Part shown: piece by piece, positions 1-7,664 of the stretch | How the letters are laid out: the number at the start of each line of letters is the position of its first letter | Numbering within the stretch: the stretch's first letter is position 1 | Translations under genes and position numbers: made by a program | Source: Deltaproteobacteria bacterium | GTDB taxonomy: Bacteria > Desulfobacterota > Anaeroferrophillalia > Anaeroferrophillales > Tharpellaceae | Direction: 5' to 3' | NCBI GenBank assembly: GCA_013153415.1 | Contig: JAADEO010000104.1 | Span: forward strand, 1-8,537 | Length of the DNA: 8,537 bases | The notes under the pieces: generated by a model | What the model saw: the letters and a program-made list of their open reading frames with translations, nothing else | Databases searched by the model: none | What the model was told of the DNA's origin: nothing

Positions 1-1
1 G

Positions 2-1648
<1,647 letters not shown>

Positions 1649-1675
1649 TATTTCGGAGATAGATGTTTTTTGGTT

Positions 1676-1693
1676 TCCCGGTTTTTTCCGGGA
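1676..1693 (+). other. Short dyad in the dnaE-pckA gap
   Basis: TCCCGG, six T, then CCGGGA form a perfect 6-bp stem between the dnaE stop and the pckA start. No T-run follows the right arm, so it is not a convincing intrinsic terminator. It could be a weak terminator, a leader hairpin or an operator for pckA. TAATAT at 1703-1708 resembles a -10 box, but no matching -35 is seen. Confidence 0.3.
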
Positions 1694-1745
1694 TCGACCT
1701 GTTAATATTTCAAGAAAGGTGAAAAAATCCAGAAAGGCAGAAATC

Positions 1746-3392
1746 ATGAGCAAAAGAGAAGCAGTTGACGAAATGTTGGAGGGATGTGGGGGTGCCGTGG
1801 AGATCAATCCGCAACGGCGAGAGATGATCAAAGCGGCGGTCGCCAATCGGGAAGTCCTGGTCGCCGCCAACGGGGCCCTGGCCACCTGGACGCCGCCGGA
1901 ATCCACCGGCCGCAGTCCCAAGGATACTCTGATCGTAAAACGGGCCGCGAGCCAGGATAAGATCGACTGGGATTCGCCCAACAACATCCCGGTTTCGGAG
2001 GAGACTTTCGAGATGCTTTTCGCCGATGCCCTTGAAGTTCTGGGCGGCAAAGAGCGGCTCTATGTCACCGACCGGGTTCTGGGGGCCGATGCCGCCTACG
2101 CTCTGCCGGTGCGCACGGTTTCCGACCGGGCCCTGACCGTACTTTTCACCGACAACATGTTCCGGCCGGTGCCGGAAGGGATCGACGACTCTCTCTTTGC
2201 TAAAAAGAGTTTCACTCTTCTGGCTCTGCCTTACGACAAACTCGACCGGTCGCGTTACGAGGGTCGCTTGCGGAAGCTTCCCGACGGACGGACTACCGAT
2301 ATGGCGGTGGTCATCGATCTCGACCAGCGGGTCGGGATCGTCTATGGTTCGGCCTACTGCGGCAGTGTCAAGAAGCTGATGTTCACGGTTATGAACTATA
2401 TGCTGCCCGAGGTCGGCATCCTGCCGCTGCACTGTTCCGCCAACGAGGGGCCGGATGGACACGTGGCCCTGCTTCTGGGGCTTTCCGGGACCGGCAAAAC
2501 CACCCTTTCGGCCGATCCCGAAAGGGCTCTGCTCGGTGACGACGAGCATGGCTGGAGCGATGCCGGTATCGCCAATTTCGAACATGGCTGCTATGCCAAG
2601 ATGATCAATATCGATCCGGAAAAAGAGCCCGAAATCTACCGGGCCGTCATGCATGAGGCCGACTATCTCGAACATGGTTCGATCGTCGAGAACGCGATGG
2701 TCTATCCCGACGGTCATTTCGATTTCGATGACGAGCGCCTGACCCCGAATTCTCGGGGCTCCTATCTGCTTTCGGAGTTGAGCAACATCAAGCCTTCATC
2801 GGTGGCCGGCCATCCCCGGACCATTCTTTTCCTGACCGCTGATGCGAACGGCGTCCTGCCGCCTTTGAGCAAACTCACGCCGGCCCAGGCGATGCTCTGG
2901 TTTCTGATGGGCTACACCAGCAAGCTGGCCGGGACCGAAACCGGGATCGTCGAGCCCCAGACGACTTTTTCCCGTTTCTTCGGCGAGCCTTTCATGCCCT
3001 GCAACCCCGATGTCTACGCCGGGATGCTGGGTGAACGCATGGAGCGCTACCAGGCCGAGGTCTTTCTGGTCAACACGGGCTGGAGCGGCGGGCCTTTCGG
3101 CGAGGGACAGCGCATGGACATCAAGCTGACCCGGGCCCTGGTCAAGGCCGCGATGAACGGCGATCTCGATAGTGTCGAGTACCGGGAGGATCCCATCTTC
3201 CATGTTCAGATCCCTCTCTCCTGTCCCGGAGTGCCGGCCGAGATCCTCAATCCCCGCGACACCTGGCGCGATCAGGATGCCTATGAACAGCGGGCCCGCA
3301 AGCTCGCTGCCGAGTTCGCGGCGCATTTCGAGAAAGCTTACGGCAGTAAGAATATCGCTCCCGAGGTTGCGGCCCAGTGCCCCGGGCGCTAG
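1746..3392 (+). CDS. pckA: Phosphoenolpyruvate carboxykinase (ATP)
   Basis: This enzyme converts oxaloacetate and ATP to phosphoenolpyruvate, ADP and CO2 in the cytosol, the entry step of gluconeogenesis (or carbon fixation if run backwards). The protein has 548 residues, close to the family's usual 530-540. The signature RSPKDTL near the N-terminus, LPLHCSANEG, the P-loop GLSGTGKT (residues 245-252) and the second kinase motif LLGDDEHGW (D265 and D266, metal and nucleotide binding) are all present in order. The C-terminal block NTGWSGGPFGEG follows. These place it in the ATP-dependent class, not the GTP class. I chose the ATG at 1746 because AGAAAGG lies 8 nt upstream (1731-1737). The frame is open back to 1632, but that part overlaps the end of dnaE and is not conserved-looking. 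A strong hairpin follows the stop. All key residues I can check are intact. Confidence 0.97.
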   Translation: MSKREAVDEMLEGCGGAVEINPQRREMIKAAVANREVLVAANGALATWTPPESTGRSPKDTLIVKRAASQDKIDWDSPNNIPVSEETFEMLFADALEVLGGKERLYVTDRVLGADAAYALPVRTVSDRALTVLFTDNMFRPVPEGIDDSLFAKKSFTLLALPYDKLDRSRYEGRLRKLPDGRTTDMAVVIDLDQRVGIVYGSAYCGSVKKLMFTVMNYMLPEVGILPLHCSANEGPDGHVALLLGLSGTGKTTLSADPERALLGDDEHGWSDAGIANFEHGCYAKMINIDPEKEPEIYRAVMHEADYLEHGSIVENAMVYPDGHFDFDDERLTPNSRGSYLLSELSNIKPSSVAGHPRTILFLTADANGVLPPLSKLTPAQAMLWFLMGYTSKLAGTETGIVEPQTTFSRFFGEPFMPCNPDVYAGMLGERMERYQAEVFLVNTGWSGGPFGEGQRMDIKLTRALVKAAMNGDLDSVEYREDPIFHVQIPLSCPGVPAEILNPRDTWRDQDAYEQRARKLAAEFAAHFEKAYGSKNIAPEVAAQCPGR

Positions 3393-3432
3393 GGGAGATG
3401 CCGGCCGGTTCGATCCCCGTCGTGATGTGACC

Positions 3433-3486
3433 ATGTTCCGGGTCGCCGGTTTTCCCCGCCGGGGGCCCGGAACATTTAATTTTAAA
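3433..3486 (+). terminator. Intrinsic terminator after pckA
   Basis: ATGTTCCGGG (3433-3442) pairs perfectly with CCCGGAACAT (3466-3475), and the loop holds a further GCCGG/CCGGG-type inner stem. The right arm runs into TTAATTTTAAA, a modest T-rich tail on the plus strand. It sits 40 nt after the pckA stop and just before the convergent dedA stop at 3482. The opposite strand lacks a T-rich tail, so it probably works mainly for pckA and only as a barrier for dedA. Confidence 0.8.
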
Positions 3487-4096
3487 GGGAGGATTTACGC
3501 CGCTGGCGATAGATGTAGACCAGGCAGCTGAAGATGATCAGCGGCAACAGATAGTAGAAAGTGTGCCGGGAATAACGCATGATCAGTTCCTGGTTGTTGC
3601 CGACCAGCCAGCCGATCGCGGCCAGGATCACGACCCAGAGAGCGGCGCCGAGAGCCGTGGCCAGGATGAATGGTATCAGGGGCAGCCGCACGAGCCCGGC
3701 GGGAAAGGAGATGTACTGGCGGATCACCGGAATCAGGCGCCCGATGAAGGTGCCGAAAACCCCGTGGCGCTGGAGGAAAATTTCGGTCCGGTTGAATTTC
3801 TCTTCAGTCAGTCCGATATAACGTCCATAATGCAACAGGGCCGGCCGGCCCAGTTTCAGGGCCAGCCAGTAGTTGAACAGGGCTCCGAGAATACTGCCGA
3901 GGATCCCGCAGAAGATGACGACCGCGAGATTCATCTCCCCGCGTTGGGCGAGATAGGCGGCTGGCGGAATGACGATTTCGCTGGGAAAGGGAAAGAACGA
4001 GCTCTCCAGGAACATCATGACGATAATGCCGCCATAGCCCAGTTTCCCGACCACCGCCACGATCAGGGAGATGGTTTTAAATAGCAGTTCTTTCAC
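3482..4096 (-). CDS. DedA-family (VTT domain) inner membrane protein
   Basis: This is a 204-residue polytopic membrane protein of the DedA/SNARE-associated family. Hydrophobic spans lie around residues 8-30, 40-52, 57-82, 113-135, 138-165 and 178-195, and the C-terminus is basic (RQRRKSS). The family's acidic motif FLESSFFPFPSE (E31, E40) and its arginine motif GRLIPVIRQYISFPAG (R120, R126) are intact; in characterised members such acidic and arginine residues are essential and lie in re-entrant membrane loops. Some DedA proteins (the UptA group) recycle undecaprenyl phosphate across the membrane; others support proton-dependent or lipid scrambling functions. The start is GTG at 4096, with GGAG 5 nt upstream. 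It lies 18 nt downstream of uppP on the same strand, so the two are very likely co-transcribed. That makes undecaprenyl phosphate translocation a natural guess, but only an inference. Confidence 0.92.
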   Translation of the reverse strand: MKELLFKTISLIVAVVGKLGYGGIIVMMFLESSFFPFPSEIVIPPAAYLAQRGEMNLAVVIFCGILGSILGALFNYWLALKLGRPALLHYGRYIGLTEEKFNRTEIFLQRHGVFGTFIGRLIPVIRQYISFPAGLVRLPLIPFILATALGAALWVVILAAIGWLVGNNQELIMRYSRHTFYYLLPLIIFSCLVYIYRQRRKSSL

Positions 4097-4114
4097 ATTA
4101 GCTCCGGGAGGGCT

Positions 4115-4909
4115 TCAGAACAGGGCGGCCAGCAGGGTGAGGCTGCCGATAGCGGCGCAATAAACGGCAAAGATGCGCAGGCGGCGCTCTTCGAGAATCA
4201 TGATCAGGAGTTTCAAGGCCAGCAGTCCGGTAAGCAGGGCGGCCACGGCCCCGCCAGCGCAGGCGACCAGCTGGTCGCCGGGAATGGCCTGCATCTCTTT
4301 TAAGTTCAGCAGCGCCGCTCCGCTGATGGCCGGGATCGAAAGGATGAAAGAGAAACGGGCCGCGGTTTTGGGTTCGATACCGCTCAGCATTGCCGTGGCG
4401 ATGGTCGAACCGGAACGGGAAATGCCGGGAAGGATGGCCAGCCCCTGGACGATACCGACCAGTAGAGCCTTACCGCTGGAGAACTCCTTTTCGCGCATTT
4501 TTTCGGCTTTACGGCTTTCCGCCAGCCAAAGGAGGAGGGCGGTGACCAACAGCATGCCGCCCACCACGTCGAGGCGGTCGAAGAGGCTGACGAAGAATTT
4601 TTTCCCGGCAATGCCGATGATCCCGGTAGGAATCGTGGCCAGGATCAGCATTATCAGAAAACGGCGTTGCCTGCGGCTTTCCGGTCCCGAACTGTAGAGG
4701 GACCGGATCAGCTTGAGCAAATCGTGGCGGAAAAAAATCAGTACGGCCAGCAGGGTGGCGAGGTGCAACAGGATTTCGAAAACGATACCGGGTTCGTGCC
4801 AGCCCGGCAGCAGGTGTTCGGCGATGACCAGATGGCCGGAACTGCTGACCGGAAGAAATTCGGTCAATCCCTGGATGATGCCGAGAATGATGGCGTTGAA
4901 AAGACTCAA
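4115..4909 (-). CDS. uppP: Undecaprenyl-diphosphatase (BacA/UppP)
   Basis: This integral membrane enzyme removes a phosphate from undecaprenyl diphosphate at the periplasmic face, regenerating the lipid carrier for peptidoglycan and O-antigen synthesis; family members confer bacitracin resistance when abundant. With the TTG start at 4909 it has 264 residues (E. coli BacA: 273) and begins MSLFNAIILG, like its relatives. The first catalytic motif is the (E/Q)xxxE pair Q13/E17, followed by PVSSSGH (S23, H26); the second is PGISRSG (161-167, with R165). Multiple hydrophobic spans run throughout. The frame stays open to a TTG at 4987 (290 residues), but those 26 extra residues are polar and proline-rich. 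That stretch instead carries a TTGACA promoter box and an AAGGAG ribosome site about 10 nt before 4909. It is first in an operon with the dedA gene. Confidence 0.95.
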   Translation of the reverse strand: MSLFNAIILGIIQGLTEFLPVSSSGHLVIAEHLLPGWHEPGIVFEILLHLATLLAVLIFFRHDLLKLIRSLYSSGPESRRQRRFLIMLILATIPTGIIGIAGKKFFVSLFDRLDVVGGMLLVTALLLWLAESRKAEKMREKEFSSGKALLVGIVQGLAILPGISRSGSTIATAMLSGIEPKTAARFSFILSIPAISGAALLNLKEMQAIPGDQLVACAGGAVAALLTGLLALKLLIMILEERRLRIFAVYCAAIGSLTLLAALF

Positions 4910-4919
4910 GAGTTTTTGT

Positions 4920-4925
4920 CTCCTT
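4920..4925 (-). promoter_or_regulatory. Ribosome binding site deciding the uppP start
   Basis: Read on the minus strand, AAGGAG lies about 10 nt before the TTG at 4909-4907. No ATG or GTG in frame is suitably placed, so this site favours a TTG start and the 264-residue protein. Confidence 0.7.
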
Positions 4926-4958
4926 GCAGATGCGGGCTGGATGGGTGACGGTGTGCCC

Positions 4959-4987
4959 CTGTTAACAGAGGTCGGGTTGATTGTCAA
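4959..4987 (-). promoter_or_regulatory. Candidate sigma-70 promoter for uppP-dedA
   Basis: On the minus strand a perfect -35 box TTGACA (4987-4982) is followed by exactly 17 nt and then TAACAG (4964-4959), a weak -10 with three of six consensus bases. Transcription would start near 4952 and leave a leader of about 43 nt holding the ribosome site. The -35 box is also the right arm of a GGTTGA/TCAACC hairpin at 4975-4989. Confidence 0.55.
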
Positions 4988-5026
4988 CCGGCAGGGGTGG
5001 AAGTCTCGGGGTCTTTTTCCTGCCGG
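4988..5026. repeat. 8-bp inverted repeat abutting the uppP -35 box
   Basis: CCGGCAGG (4988-4995) and CCTGCCGG (5019-5026) are perfect reverse complements separated by 23 nt. The near arm touches the uppP -35 box. No terminator tail accompanies it. It may be an operator with spaced half-sites; chance is not excluded. Confidence 0.4.
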
Positions 5027-5182
5027 AAAGATGCAAGCGGTTCACGCGATTTTAACGGCCGGTTGGTTGTTTACAACATGATTTGAAATTTTGTGGACTA
5101 TTTTCGTTAGAATATTAACAGTATTGTTCTTTGGGGGCGATTTGCATGTAGTTCTTGCTTTCTCCGGCGCTTTTCCAGGGGG

Positions 5183-5198
5183 GACTTGTCAACAGCTT
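5183..5198. repeat. Direct repeat copy 1 (TTGTCAACAG core)
   Basis: GACTTGTCAACAGCTT matches the copy at 5361-5376 in 14 of 16 positions. The 8-base core TTGTCAAC also occurs at 4981-4988. Confidence 0.5.
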
Positions 5199-5206
5199 GA
5201 TAAATG

Positions 5207-5231
5207 CCACCCCGCAAAGCGTACGGGGTGG
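5207..5231. repeat. 8-bp GC-rich dyad
   Basis: CCACCCCG (5207-5214) and CGGGGTGG (5224-5231) are perfect reverse complements around a 9-nt loop. They are flanked by ATG and CAT, which extend the pairing across a one-base bulge. Neither strand shows a T-run after it, so it is not a typical terminator. It lies about 30 nt upstream of the -35 box of the rightward promoter, where an activator or repressor site would fit. Confidence 0.5.
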
Positions 5232-5262
5232 TCATCCTCGCACTTTGAAAAGCGATTGACTT

Positions 5263-5291
5263 TTGTAACATATTGAAAATACAGTTATAAT
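5263..5291 (+). promoter_or_regulatory. Candidate sigma-70 promoter for the flavoprotein gene
   Basis: TTGTAA (5263-5268, four of six matches) is followed by exactly 17 nt and then a perfect TATAAT (5286-5291), in AT-rich surroundings. A transcript starting near 5298 would carry a leader of about 270 nt before the ATG at 5572. A second, weaker -10-like TAAAAT lies near 5429-5434 without a clear -35. Confidence 0.6.
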
Positions 5292-5360
5292 CACTAAGTG
5301 CGGGAAATTTAAGAACTTTTTAAAAAAACTAATATTTTGGCCTGCTTAGGTGGCGGGGAA

Positions 5361-5376
5361 GAGTTGTCAACAGTTT
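5361..5376. repeat. Direct repeat copy 2 (TTGTCAACAG core)
   Basis: GAGTTGTCAACAGTTT is the partner of 5183-5198. TTAACAGAG (5378-5386) follows almost directly, and the same 9-mer also occurs at 4962-4970 beside the third TTGTCAAC core. Confidence 0.5.
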
Positions 5377-5571
5377 TTTAACAGAGAGGAAATACCTATA
5401 TTATTTAATCTTCTCTTTTCCCCTGTGGTAAAATATAAAAGCGTTTTGTTTTTCGGTGTTGATGTTTTATGGAATTTTTGTTGAAAGTTATTTGGTTGAA
5501 ATTACAGATGGTTTGCGGAGTAGAAATGATTCGCTCCCGCTGTCTGTGCAAAGTATGAGGAGGCATTCCGT

Positions 5572-6414
5572 ATGGTGGCGAAAAAAAAAGTAGTTGCTTT
5601 GATACTTTCTCCCCGGCGTTTGGGGAACTGTGAAATTCTGGCCAAAGAGATTTGCCGGCATCTGCCTTGTGAGCATGAACTGGAACTGATACGTCTGACC
5701 GAAAAAAAGATCAAGCCCTGTCGGGGTTGTTACGCCTGTCTGATGGGTGGCAGTTGCCCCCTGGAGGATGATTTTCCCGTCGTGGCCCGGGCCCTGTCCG
5801 ATGCCGACGCCCTGGTGATCGCTTCACCCACCTATTTTCTGGGCGCCAACGGTGTGCTCAAGGTTTTTCTCGATCGCTGCCTGCAGCTCTTTTCCGGAGA
5901 TTTCGATCTGCGGGGCAAACCGGCCCTGAACCTGGTTACCGCCGGATTGCAGAGTGAAGCCGGAGCCACGGAGATGATGCTGAACAGTTTCAGCCTGATT
6001 ATGGGGCTCGATATCAAGGCTTCGGAGGTTTTCTACGGAGCCCTGCCGGGAGAGATCTTTCTCGACAATCCCGAGCAGTACGCCCGGGCCGGAAAGCTGG
6101 GAGAGAAGCTTTTCGCTGTGGAAAAGCGGGAGTATGCCGCCTGGGCTTGTCCTCTGTGCGGCAGCGATGTCGTGCAATTGCAGGGCGGGGATCGTATCCA
6201 GTGCATGGTCTGCCGTAACTATGGTCGCCTGATTCGGGAAGGGGAGAGCTTCAGGATGGAGGTCGAGCTGCGGCCGGACAACATGTTTTTCACGGCGGAG
6301 CAGGCCCATCAGCACGGATTGTGGCTGAAGGGAATGAAGGACCGTTTCCTGGGACTCAAGAAGAAGCTGGGCGCCATCTGCACCGCTTATGCCGACCAGG
6401 GGAAATGGCTCTAG
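5572..6414 (+). CDS. Iron-sulfur flavoprotein (NADPH-dependent FMN reductase-like) with C-terminal zinc ribbon
   Basis: This 280-residue cytosolic protein has a flavodoxin-like fold in its first 185 residues. A flavin phosphate loop-type sequence SPRRLGN lies at residues 13-19, the cysteine cluster C50-x2-C53-x2-C56-x5-C62 next, and the flavin-contacting SPTYF at 84-88. The cysteine spacing is that of Isf proteins, where it binds a 4Fe-4S cluster that passes electrons to FMN. After the fold comes a four-cysteine ribbon, CPLCG (192-196) and CMVC (210-213), suited to zinc or iron, then a charged helical tail. The ATG at 5572 has an excellent GAGGAGG 8 nt upstream (5557-5563). The physiological electron donor and acceptor cannot be told from sequence. 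It stands alone: uppP diverges on the left and the HD-GYP gene converges on the right. Codons 4-6 form a run of nine A. Confidence 0.85.
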   Translation: MVAKKKVVALILSPRRLGNCEILAKEICRHLPCEHELELIRLTEKKIKPCRGCYACLMGGSCPLEDDFPVVARALSDADALVIASPTYFLGANGVLKVFLDRCLQLFSGDFDLRGKPALNLVTAGLQSEAGATEMMLNSFSLIMGLDIKASEVFYGALPGEIFLDNPEQYARAGKLGEKLFAVEKREYAAWACPLCGSDVVQLQGGDRIQCMVCRNYGRLIREGESFRMEVELRPDNMFFTAEQAHQHGLWLKGMKDRFLGLKKKLGAICTAYADQGKWL

Positions 6415-6487
6415 CCGTTATTGGCGTAGCATCCCCAAAGTATTTTCTTGTCCGTGCTCGAGGCGTTGCCGCAAAGGTATCTCGTTG

Positions 6488-6516
6488 CTGCGGCGTACTT
6501 TGCATGTGCGCCGCAG
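6488..6516. terminator. Hairpin in the convergent gap, possible terminator
   Basis: CTGCGGCGTAC (6488-6498) pairs with GTGCGCCGCAG (6506-6516) over 11 bp with one G-T pair and a 7-nt loop. It lies 73 nt past the flavoprotein stop and 75 nt past the stop of the converging response-regulator gene. No clean T-run follows on either strand; on the plus side a small CCGG-TTT-CCGG hairpin with CTTTT comes next (6520-6534). GCCGCA at 6468-6473 could pair with the left arm instead. Confidence 0.45.
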
Positions 6517-6590
6517 TTCCCGGTTTCCGGCTTTTCGCCTTGTGGGGTGCGAATTCGCTCTCGTATTCCGAAACTATTGCTGGCAGGTGT

Positions 6591-7610
6591 TTACTGGGAG
6601 GGATGGTCGGCGAAGACCTGAATGAAGGTTTTGACCACGTCGGGATCGAACTGGCTGCCGGAACCATCCTTGATCTCCTGGATGGCGGTTTCCAGGGAGA
6701 GGGGTTTGCGGTAGGAGCGCTCGGAGGTCATGGCGTCGAATGAATCGCAGACCGCGATGATACGCGCCAGATAGGGGATCTGGTCGTTGGCCAGGCCCCG
6801 GGGGTAGCCGTTGCCGTCGAACCATTCATGATGGGCCTCGATGACGGGCAGCAGGTGGCCGAGAAAGTCCAGTGGTTCGAGGATCTTCACCCCTTTGCTG
6901 GGGTGGGTTTTGATCGTTTCATACTCGACCATATTGAGGCGGCCCGGCTTGTTCAGGAGGCGTTCGGAAATGCCGATCTTGCCGATATCATGAAGCTGGG
7001 CTGCAAAAATCAGGTCCTGGCGGTCTTTTTCCGGCAGGCTCAGGGCTTCGGCCATCTTCGTGCAGTATTCGGCGACCCGCTTGGAGTGCCCCTGGGTATA
7101 GCGGTCTTTCTCTTCGATGGCGAGAATAAAAGAGCTGACGGTCTGGACGACCCGGTCATGCAGGACCCGGGTGATCTCTTCGATCCTTTTTTTGAGGTTG
7201 TTCTGATAGGCCAGTTTTTCTTCCTGCAGAGCCCGGAATTCGAGAGCCCGGTTAAGCAGAAAAAGGAGTTCCTGGACCCGGAACGGTTTGGTCATGTAGT
7301 CGAATGCCCCGAGCCGCATATGATCCAGGGCCATGTCCAGCTGGGCGAAACCGGTCAGGATGATGATCGGGATCAGGGGGTAGTGTTTATGTCCGTGGAT
7401 AATGACCTGGTCGCCCGAGACCTCGGGCATTTTGAGATCGCAGATCACGGCATCGATGATGTCGTGGTGCTTGTCGAGCAGTTCGATAGCCTCGCTGCCG
7501 TCGGCGGCCGTCATGTAGTCGAAACCCAGGCCGTCGAGGGTTTCGGAAAGAATATCCCTGATGTCCTCTTCGTCATCGACAACGAGGACTAATTTCTTTT
7601 CTGGTTGCAT
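6591..7610 (-). CDS. Response regulator with HD-GYP domain (c-di-GMP phosphodiesterase)
   Basis: This 339-residue cytosolic two-component regulator is predicted to hydrolyse cyclic di-GMP under control of phosphorylation. The receiver domain (about 5-125) has the acidic pair D12/D13, phospho-acceptor D58 in CDLKMP, T86 and K108. A helical, coiled-coil-like linker spans roughly 124-158. The HD-GYP domain (about 155-335) is complete: H175, HD at 207-208 in LHDIGK, H236, HH at 260-261, the GYP signature in DGNGYPRGL (265-273) and D289 in CDSFDAMTSER. Such proteins (RpfG class) bind two or three metal ions. The start ATG at 7610 has AGGA 10 nt upstream. No histidine kinase gene is in the window, so the partner is unknown. 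Two near-identical palindromes lie about 55-95 nt before the start and may control it. Target processes (motility, biofilm) cannot be inferred here. Confidence 0.95.
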   Translation of the reverse strand: MQPEKKLVLVVDDEEDIRDILSETLDGLGFDYMTAADGSEAIELLDKHHDIIDAVICDLKMPEVSGDQVIIHGHKHYPLIPIIILTGFAQLDMALDHMRLGAFDYMTKPFRVQELLFLLNRALEFRALQEEKLAYQNNLKKRIEEITRVLHDRVVQTVSSFILAIEEKDRYTQGHSKRVAEYCTKMAEALSLPEKDRQDLIFAAQLHDIGKIGISERLLNKPGRLNMVEYETIKTHPSKGVKILEPLDFLGHLLPVIEAHHEWFDGNGYPRGLANDQIPYLARIIAVCDSFDAMTSERSYRKPLSLETAIQEIKDGSGSQFDPDVVKTFIQVFADHPSQ

Positions 7611-7664
7611 AAAAACTGATTCCTGGCGGGTGAGGTAAAAAGTGGTCGTGGGTTTTAGTGCCCA

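Larger units (their letters stand above)
4910..5571. other. Divergent intergenic region, AT-rich, no secure gene
   Basis: These 662 bases separate uppP (leftward) from the flavoprotein gene (rightward). Bases 5040-5570 are visibly AT-richer than the neighbouring genes. The region holds the uppP promoter, an 8-bp dyad at 4988-5026, a second 8-bp dyad at 5207-5231, a near-consensus rightward promoter at 5263-5291 and repeated TTGTCAAC and TTAACAGAG motifs. Short open frames exist, but none has convincing coding character. No tRNA, no riboswitch I recognise and no DnaA-box cluster is present. Confidence 0.6.

Noticed and set aside
5128..5146. Sigma-54 promoter (GGGGG...TTTGCA)
   Set aside because: The GC element fits TTGCA, but the GG to GC distance is one base short of the strict spacing and the GGCAC part is missing.
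5160..5240. c-di-GMP (GEMM) riboswitch, because of GCAAAGC inside the 5207-5231 dyad
   Set aside because: The conserved GGCAAACC-type segment and the GGTAG-type tetraloop-receptor part are missing.
5239..5302. CGCACTT/AAGTGCG inverted repeat flanking the TATAAT promoter
   Set aside because: The arms are only 7 bp and 50 nt apart; several such pairs are expected by chance in a gap of this size.
5186..5370. Extra leftward promoters at the TTGACA boxes of the repeats at 5187-5192 and 5365-5370
   Set aside because: Neither has a -10-like sequence 16-18 nt downstream on the minus strand.
4960..5570. Replication origin between uppP and the flavoprotein gene
   Set aside because: The region is AT-rich and has TTGTCAACA-like repeats, but no site matches the DnaA box TTATCCACA within one mismatch, and no origin-linked gene (dnaA, dnaN, gidA, parA) is near. 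A nearby dnaE is not an origin marker.
6321..6743. 140-codon plus-strand frame spanning the convergent gap
   Set aside because: It overlaps both confident flanking genes, has no ribosome site and shows no family resemblance.
6828..7592. 254-codon plus-strand frame opposite the HD-GYP gene
   Set aside because: It is the antisense shadow of a gene whose catalytic motifs are complete on the minus strand.
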